Shown: positions 57,713-64,000 of the stretch, in pieces
How the letters are laid out: every line of letters starts with the position of its first letter
How positions within the stretch are numbered: position 1 is the first letter of the stretch
Source: Pseudomonas serbica
GTDB taxonomy: Bacteria; Pseudomonadota; Gammaproteobacteria; Pseudomonadales; Pseudomonadaceae
Direction of reading: 5' to 3'
DNA: 64,000 nucleotides
NCBI RefSeq assembly: GCF_028823535.1
Contig: NZ_JAQIYM010000090.1
Location: forward strand, 868,001 to 932,000
Program-made: the position numbers and the translations under genes
Notes under the pieces: generated by a model
Told to the model about the DNA's origin: nothing
What the model saw: the letters and a program-made list of their open reading frames with translations, nothing else
The model's database searches: none

Positions 57713-59485
57713 ATGCCAATGCCTTCCAGATCTCCCGTCTTCCAGAAAATCCTCTCTATCCTGGATAAGCGCGTTACAGAGGACAGCGTAAAAGCGCGTG
57801 TCGATTCGATGGACGCCATTGATCTGGACATTCCAAAACTAAAAATACTCATTGAGACACTGCCGGCCAATGACTCTGCCGGGGTGCTGCTGAGCGCGAT
57901 CATCAGAGGCGACAACCTGATCGCAGAAATGGTGTGGGATGAGCGAGGCCCTTTTCCGGTCGACCTGAAGAAGCTGCCGTTGGATGAGACAATGAAGGAC
58001 AGATACACCCTCAATGGAGAGCCCTTCAGCCTGGCCGGTATAAAAATCATCGGATCACTGCGTTCGGCGAGCACCAGGCCGGATCTCGTACGGCTGTTCC
58101 GGAACATTCGCGACATGAAGGTCAAGGGGCTAATCGGGCCCTCTGAGTCTGAGCGGTCACTCTTTGAAGCAAATCCCATTGATGAGGCCCTGGAGGTCGC
58201 TAGGTCAGTCAGCTTTGGTGGAGAGCTGCCGGTGTTCACCCAGGAGCGAGTAGAGCGCCCAGAGCTGCTGCTGGAGCTCCTGGATGCGAGCAGGTCGTCA
58301 ATTGCAGGCACGGCCTACGATCCTCTGCTGTGCTGGGCGAATCCGGAGATGGTCAGCCGCTATTCTGGGCAGTTGTATCGCATTGAATCGGAGCAGGAGC
58401 TAAAGATTTTGGATTCAACACGCTCAACGCGTTTGACCTTTCCTGAATGGGCCAACCTGTTTGCGGAGACCGATGGGAAGAACCTGAGGAATGATGATTT
58501 CAAGTTGACCAGTCACTCGGTGCACCAGCCAAAATTGGCTCAGCAGCTCCTCAATGTGATGGGTACTCCCGCCCACCAACACGGATTTATTGAACGCGAG
58601 GGCTTGTTGCTCTGCCACACCACGGCGAAGTTCCTTGGCGAGTTTGAAGTCGCTGTGATTGACAGCGCCAATGCGGTCAAGGCTCAACAGTTCGTCGAAG
58701 AGTACCTGCCTCTGGATGGTGTGACGCACCTGGCGTTCCCGGACGGCTTTGGATCGCTTAAAAAAAATGGCCTTCATCCAATTTCCTATCGTACTGGCTC
58801 GGGCGTCAGGCCACGTTCTAGCGATAATCGAAAGGATTTCATGGATCTTATCGCCGACCCTGAACTCGGGAGCCAAGTGCTCAGCCTGATGAGCCCTAAC
58901 CAATGGCGACATCTGGCCGGCCAGCAAACCTTGGTTTCCTCCAGCATGCTGGCGCTGCACAAAGGGCTGAACTTCGACAATGAAGGGCTGGCGGTCAGGT
59001 TGGACAGAAGAGGGCTTACGGCATTGCATGAAGCCGGGTTCCGTTTCTCAAAGCAGAGCCAGGTGATGATGTCAAAAAACCAGCCTGAGGAAACCTGGGT
59101 AGATGTGAGGTTGATCACGGTCGACCTGAAAGACGCTAAGGATATGGTTAAACAGCGTGCGCCGCTGGATCTAGCGTTTGAGCAAATGGCTTCGATGGGG
59201 TTGTGGCCAACCTCGACCCTACCAGCACCGACGGATTTGCGTTCTGCCTTGGCGTCGTGTGTAAAGCGCAAGGATGTCGCGGGCAAGTACGACGAGGTCT
59301 CCATCAGCCTCAGATCTTATGTCCGAAGTGCCGGCATCGAGGCCTGCGCTGAAGAAGCCAAAGACTCCAATAAACACTGGTCATTCCTGCTTCAAATCTT
59401 CGGTGTCGATGAGCTTCGACCCTACACGCCGAAAATGCCACTGAACGCTCGTGGTCAGGTGTTTGGGCAGGATCTTGGCTTGTAG
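57713..59485 (+). CDS. FxxDLGL-family protein, subgroup B
   Basis: 590 residues if ATG 57713 is used (alternatives ATG 57719 and TTG 57677; no strong SD). Subgroup B is the longest. It has an ankyrin-like N-terminal segment (G-V-L-L-S-A-I-I-R-G-D-N-L-I-A-E-M-V-W-D), D-E-R-G-P-F near residue 80 (a trace of the G-G-P-F core), G-F-I-E-R-E-G-L-L-L-C-H-T-T-A-K-F-L near residue 290, and the end P-K-M-P-L-N-A-R-G-Q-V-F-G-Q-D-L-G-L. Function unknown; no signal peptide. Confidence 0.85.
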   Translation: MPMPSRSPVFQKILSILDKRVTEDSVKARVDSMDAIDLDIPKLKILIETLPANDSAGVLLSAIIRGDNLIAEMVWDERGPFPVDLKKLPLDETMKDRYTLNGEPFSLAGIKIIGSLRSASTRPDLVRLFRNIRDMKVKGLIGPSESERSLFEANPIDEALEVARSVSFGGELPVFTQERVERPELLLELLDASRSSIAGTAYDPLLCWANPEMVSRYSGQLYRIESEQELKILDSTRSTRLTFPEWANLFAETDGKNLRNDDFKLTSHSVHQPKLAQQLLNVMGTPAHQHGFIEREGLLLCHTTAKFLGEFEVAVIDSANAVKAQQFVEEYLPLDGVTHLAFPDGFGSLKKNGLHPISYRTGSGVRPRSSDNRKDFMDLIADPELGSQVLSLMSPNQWRHLAGQQTLVSSSMLALHKGLNFDNEGLAVRLDRRGLTALHEAGFRFSKQSQVMMSKNQPEETWVDVRLITVDLKDAKDMVKQRAPLDLAFEQMASMGLWPTSTLPAPTDLRSALASCVKRKDVAGKYDEVSISLRSYVRSAGIEACAEEAKDSNKHWSFLLQIFGVDELRPYTPKMPLNARGQVFGQDLGL

Positions 59486-59497
59486 AACACCGTGCCT

Positions 59498-59518
59498 GGC
59501 CTTTCTCCCTGAAAGGCC
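59498..59518. terminator. Hairpin between convergent genes
   Basis: Perfect 8-bp stem GGCCTTTC / GAAAGGCC with a five-base loop between 59485 (plus) and 59536 (minus). Confidence 0.7.
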
Positions 59519-59535
59519 CTGACACGCGTTTCCGC

Positions 59536-59886
59536 TCATGCCTTTTTGCGTAACCCAGCCGAGCTGACGAGGAATTGCTGAAGCTCGGCAATGTGTGCTC
59601 GAGAACTTCCGCAGCCGGTGCAGAAAGCGTGGCCATCAGCCGGCGTGCCTCGTTCTGCGATTTTGACCAGCAGGGCCCTCGGTGAGGTCTGTTCGTCCTG
59701 GCTGTCGAGCAAGGCCTTAAGCAGCGCCTGCATCTCGACTGGCAGTTGCCTGGCCGCGACGGCGTCATCACCCTCGTCGCAGGGATGAACCTGGATGTTG
59801 TCCAGTGCTTCTCGCAGGACAAGCTTGGCGGCCAGTGCCAGAGGGCTGGCATCGGAACCGATATTCTTCAGTAAGTCATTTTTCAT
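59536..59886 (-). CDS. Hypothetical protein, 116 residues
   Basis: ATG 59886 with AAGGAAA upstream. Helical first two thirds, then F-C-T-G-C-G-S-S-R, a C-x-x-C-G knuckle. Third gene of the minus-strand ATPase operon (17-base gap). Not recognised. Confidence 0.6.
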   Translation of the reverse strand: MKNDLLKNIGSDASPLALAAKLVLREALDNIQVHPCDEGDDAVAARQLPVEMQALLKALLDSQDEQTSPRALLVKIAERGTPADGHAFCTGCGSSRAHIAELQQFLVSSAGLRKKA

Positions 59887-59902
59887 CTTCGTTTCCTTTC
59901 TG

Positions 59903-60400
59903 TTACGGTCGAAGGCCGACATCCCATCGATGAGTGTTCGGGCCGTATACACCAGCTTTTCGCTCGGCGACCCAGGCTTCGTACTCGGCGCCGCTCAATA
60001 CTCGCACCATTCGATCAATCAACCACGCCTTGTGGTACGGTTCATCACACATACCAAATTGAGCGGCGAGACTTAGCGCTGCGTCCCTGCGCTGGATCGC
60101 ATCCAGGGGCTCTGCGACGTTTGAAGGTTCTTCGGCTCGAGCAGGGGCGGTTTCAGTTTTTGGCTCCAGATCCTCGGAAAGGTCATGGCAGGCCAAGATT
60201 GTCCAATTCACCTGATCGCGCAGGACGACGTAGTAAGCCAGCAGACGCCGGCCTTTCCATACGCTACGAATTCCACCGTCGCGCTCGCACTTATGCAAAT
60301 CGGCATAGTCCCCGCCACGGCGTTGAGCAAGTTCCACCAGCCAGGTTTCGCCGGCGCTGGCGGCATCGATTTCGTCCATGTGGCGCTGTACCATTTGCAT
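59903..60400 (-). CDS. Phage/plasmid-type hypothetical protein, 165 residues
   Basis: ATG 60400 chosen (AGGAG eight bases upstream); GTG 60424 overlaps the ATPase stop and is the alternative. A C-terminal block Y-H-K-A-W-L-I-D-R-M-V-R and W-D-V-G-L matches a segment seen in many unannotated phage/plasmid proteins (H-K-x-W-x-I-D-x-M-V-R...Y-x-W-D-x-G). Second gene of the ATPase operon. Confidence 0.65.
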   Translation of the reverse strand: MQMVQRHMDEIDAASAGETWLVELAQRRGGDYADLHKCERDGGIRSVWKGRRLLAYYVVLRDQVNWTILACHDLSEDLEPKTETAPARAEEPSNVAEPLDAIQRRDAALSLAAQFGMCDEPYHKAWLIDRMVRVLSGAEYEAWVAERKAGVYGPNTHRWDVGLRP

Positions 60401-60420
60401 GGCATTGTCTCCTGAAGTAC

Positions 60421-61593
60421 TCACGTTTTTTGCCTTTTCATGAAGTCGGCGAACAGCGGGGCAGTGAAGGCGACAAACCCATATTCTGGGCTGTAGATCA
60501 GTCCTTTCTTGATCAAGGTGTCCCTGACTGGCCCGACGCTGGTGACCGTTCGTTTCATGGCTTTAGCTACGTCGGCGGAGCGTTGTGAGCCTGCTGGCAT
60601 GTTAGCCAGGCTGCGCAGGTATTCCTGCTCCACCGGGGCGGTGCGCTCAAAATAGACCCGGTAGAAGGTTTGATCGAGTCGACGCAGGGTCAGGTCGATG
60701 GAGTCTTTAACGTCCTGCTCGGTGATGTCGTACGCTTTTGCGCTATTCCAGGTGTGATAAGCAATCGCTTGTAGCAGGTAGGGAATGCCACAGGACAAAT
60801 CCTCGATGGCCCACAACGCCTCATCGCTGATGGTGCGGCCCAGTTGTCCGATAGGGTGCTTGATCGCAGTCCACACATCTGTTCGGCTGAGTGCTTCAAG
60901 GTGGTGTAGATCGATATTGCGAGCGTCTCTGTCTGCGGCCTCATCCACCAAGTTCGGGAGTTGTGGCAGGCCAGCGCCGATAATGATGACCGGTACTCTG
61001 ATTTGTTGGAGCGCATGGATGGCGTAAAGGAGGGCGGTAAGGTGCTCTTTACGCAGGTGGTGCAGCTCATCAAACAAGATCACGACGGGAGTGCTCACTT
61101 CACGTGCGGCAGTACCGATGGCGATCATTAACTGCCTCACATCGAAATCCAACATACCTGAGTCGGCAACGCCATCCTCAGGTTCGATGCACAGGGATAT
61201 GTCGATGCCCGATGGGGTTACGACGTCGTCGCCGATAAAGCTACGCAAGACGCGAAGAGCTTCATTGACCCTTTCAGAAGATGGGTGGCGCTGCTTGAGT
61301 TGCAGGAGAATGCTTCGTAGGACAGGGATCAGCAGTTGATCGAGGTCATCACCCTCCCGCAACTCTACCTGTTCGGCGATGTACCCGATATCGTTGGCCA
61401 GCCTACGAATACGGTTGAGCAGGGTTGTTTTACCAACTCCGCGCATGCCGACCAGCATCTGCGTATTGGCGTGCTTGCCGAGTTTGGTGCGGTGCAGGGC
61501 AACGTCAGCGGCATCAAGCACAGCGTCACGGCCAGCGAGCTTTGGCGGCTCCATGCCGGCGCCGGGAGTAAACGGGTTGGTATTAGGATTCAT
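60421..61593 (-). CDS. AAA+ ATPase of the ORC/Cdc6-like or STAND-like type
   Basis: 390 residues. N-terminal N-P-F-T-P-G-A-G-M-E-P-P-K-L-A-G-R is a signature that precedes the P-loop in this ATPase group; Walker A G-M-R-G-V-G-K-T-T near residue 50, Walker B V-V-I-L-F-D-E-L-H near 169, a sensor strand V-I-I-I-G-A-G, and a C-terminal winged helix (R-S-A-D-V-A-K-A-M-K-R-T). Such proteins act as ATP-dependent switches on DNA or in defence systems. Operon leader with its own palindromic promoter. Confidence 0.82.
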   Translation of the reverse strand: MNPNTNPFTPGAGMEPPKLAGRDAVLDAADVALHRTKLGKHANTQMLVGMRGVGKTTLLNRIRRLANDIGYIAEQVELREGDDLDQLLIPVLRSILLQLKQRHPSSERVNEALRVLRSFIGDDVVTPSGIDISLCIEPEDGVADSGMLDFDVRQLMIAIGTAAREVSTPVVILFDELHHLRKEHLTALLYAIHALQQIRVPVIIIGAGLPQLPNLVDEAADRDARNIDLHHLEALSRTDVWTAIKHPIGQLGRTISDEALWAIEDLSCGIPYLLQAIAYHTWNSAKAYDITEQDVKDSIDLTLRRLDQTFYRVYFERTAPVEQEYLRSLANMPAGSQRSADVAKAMKRTVTSVGPVRDTLIKKGLIYSPEYGFVAFTAPLFADFMKRQKT

Positions 61594-61621
61594 GGTTTTG
61601 GCTCAAGAGAACATGAGCAAT

Positions 61622-61651
61622 GTTATAGGTCATAAAGCCTATAACTGTCAA
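61622..61651 (-). promoter_or_regulatory. Promoter with inverted-repeat operator for the ATPase operon
   Basis: On the minus strand TTGACA, 18-base spacer, TATAAC. GTTATAGG / CCTATAAC (61622-61629 and 61638-61645) covers the -10 and the spacer up to the -35, a likely autoregulatory site. Confidence 0.65.
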
Positions 61652-61753
61652 TTTTTCCCTATCGTTCCCTAGCAAACGTCCTATAGCCAATTTGTTTGAC
61701 TACGTGCTCAGCCGCTATCCTTGAAAGATCAAGCCAGCTTCAGGAAGTAACAG

Positions 61754-63610
61754 ATGTCCACCTCAACGACTCCAGAACCGAAACCCTTCAAGTTTGGCAA
61801 AACGCATGAAGGCCCGCACAAGCGCTTGCTGGAGATCTTGAGTCTGCGCGGTCAGTCCTGGGCGGTGGACAAGTTCCTATCGCCTGAAGACCGCAAAAAG
61901 GTGCCGCCACCGCCGTACACGGCTTCTGAGCTGGAATCTGTGCTGGCAGACATCCCTCTGAGTGATCAGGGCGAGGCACTGGCCCAGGCGGTCTTTTACG
62001 GTGACCTGCAGATCGCCAAGCGGCTGGTCGAATTGCATGGCCCGATTGCCACGCTGATAGAGAAGAATGCAACACAGACCTTCCTCAATGACGAGGTTCT
62101 CTACACCCACCATGTGAAGCACTTTTTTCGTAACGCGGCCTCCGCTGGCGAGATTGCCGAACTGATGGAATGGCTGCCGAGTGCCGGGCTGGGCTGGATG
62201 GCGGGGATCGAAAGTGAACACTGCGAATTGATGTGTTATGGGTCGCTGGAGAAAGTGAGCCAGTTTGTCCGTTCGACCTGGTTTGAGGGTGAGCTGCCGA
62301 CCTTTGCGAATGGTGCGATCACAAACCCGGATCTGCTGCTGGCGCTGCACGAGAAGAAGGATCGAAGCGCTTACCCGGCCCTCTACGACAAGATCCTGTG
62401 CTGGGTGCCAGAGCACACCGTAGCCAAGTTCCCGCATGACCTGGTGCCTTATGAATCACGACACCAAGTTTTGGTCGAGAGTCTCAGCCATCGCCGTCCG
62501 GATCAAACCCGTTGGATACCCTTGAGCGCATGCGATACGGATCTCTTCAACTCGCTAGAAAACGAATGGGCCGCCAAAAACGATCCTGATCGAAAATACA
62601 AAGCGCTAAGCTTTCGTGACCTTGAGCTCAAAACAGCATCAACAACCAACAGCGGCGACGACCCAGAGGCTAATATGTTGCTGGGGCACATGGTGGATGA
62701 GTCGGTTCGTCATGGCTTTTGGGAGCGCCCTGGCATGGTGCTGTGCCAATCGACAGTGGGGTTTCTCAGCCAATTCGAGATAGGCGCCTCTCAGCCTGGC
62801 AACCAGCATCTAACTCAAGCCTTCATCAACAGCTATGCGCCGGTCGATCTGTTTGCCCTGAGTAACGCAGACGCTGACAAGCTCAACTGGATGTTGTTCA
62901 GGGTCAGTGTTGGGTTTAAGCGAGGTACTGAATCAGATCAGTATGCCGTTAATGACTTGCTGACCCGCCTGGAAGCGGCGCAGCCGCTGCGTTCACAAAT
63001 CAAAGGCGCCATATCAAAAGAGCTGGTTACCTTCCTTTCGGAATATTTAGGTGACGGAAAGCTCAATGCAAGGTCACTTGGTACGCTCTACCGGGATTTT
63101 GGCATCGATAACTCAGGCATGTCTCTTAGGCTTTATCCTGAAGATATCGAGACGCTGCATCGTGCGGGATATCATTTCTCGGCTGAAACCAAAGTGAGTA
63201 CCACGGTTGCTATTGATACAGATAAACAGCCGGGGAAAGCCCAGGTCGTTTTAAGCTTTGTGGGGGCGTTTTCATGGGATCAAGAACGCTATGAGGGGAT
63301 GTTCGAGAAAGCGATCTCTATGGGAATCTGGCCTACCGATGAAACGCCTCAGCCAGAAACGGTCTCTGCTGCCTTGGTGAGCTTGGCCAAGCGTCGGCCA
63401 CCCGCTAACTGGGTGCAGAACCCAGCGCTGGCTTCGCTTAGGGGCTATCTGCGTAACGCCGGGGCGGAGGAGTGCGCGAAGGCTGCCAAGTCCGATAAAC
63501 AATGGCAGGTACTGGGCGAGGTGTTCGGCACTGATGTACTCCTGCCATGGATGCCCACCGCGTCGCTTAAGGCTGTGGGCGGATTGTTCATGAAAGACCT
63601 CGGTCTGTAA
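61754..63610 (+). CDS. FxxDLGL-family protein, subgroup B
   Basis: 618 residues, ATG 61754 behind AGGAAG. Landmarks: proline-rich start, L-L-E-I-L-S-L-R-G-Q-S-W-A near residue 20, Q-A-V-F-Y-G-D-L-Q-I-A-K-R-L-V-E-L-H-G-P-I (ankyrin-like helix pair) near 80, H-G-F-W-E-R-P-G-M-V-L-C-Q-S-T-V-G-F-L near 315, L-R-G-Y-L-R-N-A-G-A-E-E-C-A-K near 560, and the end A-V-G-G-L-F-M-K-D-L-G-L. It shares an upstream conserved segment with the next gene. Function unknown. Confidence 0.88.
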   Translation: MSTSTTPEPKPFKFGKTHEGPHKRLLEILSLRGQSWAVDKFLSPEDRKKVPPPPYTASELESVLADIPLSDQGEALAQAVFYGDLQIAKRLVELHGPIATLIEKNATQTFLNDEVLYTHHVKHFFRNAASAGEIAELMEWLPSAGLGWMAGIESEHCELMCYGSLEKVSQFVRSTWFEGELPTFANGAITNPDLLLALHEKKDRSAYPALYDKILCWVPEHTVAKFPHDLVPYESRHQVLVESLSHRRPDQTRWIPLSACDTDLFNSLENEWAAKNDPDRKYKALSFRDLELKTASTTNSGDDPEANMLLGHMVDESVRHGFWERPGMVLCQSTVGFLSQFEIGASQPGNQHLTQAFINSYAPVDLFALSNADADKLNWMLFRVSVGFKRGTESDQYAVNDLLTRLEAAQPLRSQIKGAISKELVTFLSEYLGDGKLNARSLGTLYRDFGIDNSGMSLRLYPEDIETLHRAGYHFSAETKVSTTVAIDTDKQPGKAQVVLSFVGAFSWDQERYEGMFEKAISMGIWPTDETPQPETVSAALVSLAKRRPPANWVQNPALASLRGYLRNAGAEECAKAAKSDKQWQVLGEVFGTDVLLPWMPTASLKAVGGLFMKDLGL

Positions 63611-63702
63611 TGGGGTCGCTGGCCAAGGCCGGTGGGGGGTTTGTTCGACTTCGCGCTCACCGGTTATCCTGAGAGAATAAGCCCCAGCTCCAGGATAAAA
63701 AT

Positions 63703-64000
63703 ATGACCGGCGCCGTTTCCCCCGACAAAGAGTCCAGCGAACGATTCAAGCGTTTTTTGGACATTCTGGTGCTGCGGTGCCAGCCGTGGGCCAAAGACAG
63801 AATCCCAGGCCGAGAGCAAATCCAGTGGCAGTCGATTGCGGCGCAGGGCCCCGATGAACTTGAATCGGTACTTCAAGGGCTGTCAGGCCCGCAGCTAGCG
63901 GTTGCTCTGGCTCAAGCCGGGCTCTGTGGCGACCGCGAAGTTGGCCAGCGCCTGATCGACATTCACGGGCCTATCGAGACCGTACTGGAAAATCGGGGTC
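63703..64000 (+). CDS. FxxDLGL-family protein, subgroup B (3' part beyond window)
   Basis: First 99 codons visible, ATG 63703. Clearly a paralogue of the preceding gene: R-F-L-D-I-L-V-L-R-C-Q-P-W-A, V-A-L-A-Q-A-G-L-C-G-D-R-E-V-G-Q-R-L-I-D-I-H-G-P-I-E-T. The C-terminal tail lies outside the window, so membership by the tail cannot be confirmed here. Confidence 0.8.
   Translation, partial: MTGAVSPDKESSERFKRFLDILVLRCQPWAKDRIPGREQIQWQSIAAQGPDELESVLQGLSGPQLAVALAQAGLCGDREVGQRLIDIHGPIETVLENRG

Noticed and set aside
1..64000. tRNA, rRNA, insertion sequences, replication origin
   Set aside because: No tRNA cloverleaf with CCA-type end, transposase or terminal inverted repeats, and no iteron or Rep gene were recognised by reading. 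Computational scans (tRNAscan, ISfinder) would be needed to be sure.

Overview
The window looks like the accessory backbone of a very large Pseudomonas conjugative plasmid (megaplasmid) rather than a chromosome or a complete phage. Moderately GC-rich, densely packed small genes with Shine-Dalgarno sites and many GTG/TTG starts suggest Pseudomonas. The plasmid reading rests on two PilV-like minor pilins of the shufflon type, an ArdC-type antirestriction protein, a full methyl-accepting chemotaxis receptor and many phage- or plasmid-style genes of unknown function. No tRNA, rRNA, CRISPR array, insertion sequence, replication origin or partition locus was recognised. The organism assignment is inference.

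The dominant and most unusual feature is a large family of paralogous proteins of about 360-620 residues that end in a near-invariant C-terminal peptide, F-x-x-D-L-G-L-COOH. Thirteen complete or nearly complete members and one member cut by the window edge fill about 18 kb, more than a quarter of the window. They fall into subgroups: A (3-1127, 1514-2632, 3223-4386, 7782-8921, 8923-10002), D (10005-11189, 11191-12369), C on the minus strand (16254-17876, 17889-19520, 19535-21136), an outlier (47190-48344) and B (57713-59485, 61754-63610, 63703 to the edge). A 184-residue protein at 56520-57074 ends in the related F-T-E-D-L-N-L. I recognise no known domain in any of them.

Layout. 0-12.4 kb: A and D family arrays, interrupted by a receiver-like protein, a lipoprotein, a broken secreted-protein gene and an RNB exoribonuclease fused to C-terminal dsRNA-binding domains. 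12.5-16.2 kb: small genes, including three tandem paralogues with helix-turn-helix-like segments. 16.2-21.1 kb: a three-gene minus-strand operon of C family proteins. 21.2-25 kb: two PilV-like adhesin pilins. 25.2-28.3 kb: a sirtuin - DEDDh exonuclease - sirtuin cassette plus a phage-type gene. 28.4-32.7 kb: a strongly promoted three-gene operon (TelA-like coiled coil, membrane-anchored coiled coil, coiled coil with a low-complexity tail). 32.7-36.3 kb: small unknown operons. 36.3-41.6 kb: the chemotaxis receptor and a minus-strand group with an ASCH-domain protein. 41.7-53 kb: many small cargo genes (HigA-like antitoxin, isolated secretion-ATPase N-domain, Thg1-like enzyme, DUF4031, DUF2513, a possible 2OG oxygenase and others). 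53-57.6 kb: an AT-rich Lon-like AAA+ ATPase and ArdC. 57.6-64 kb: B family genes flanking a three-gene ATPase operon.

How parts may work together (inference): the repeated, coupled arrays of FxxDLGL proteins suggest a diversifying family recognised by one common partner through the C-terminal peptide. Candidates for that partner are a type IV secretion system, a chaperone or protease, or a shell or scaffold. Around them are RNA-processing enzymes (RNB-dsRBD, Thg1-like), NAD-linked enzymes (sirtuins) and host-interaction functions (ArdC, MCP, PilV) typical of a large self-transmissible element.
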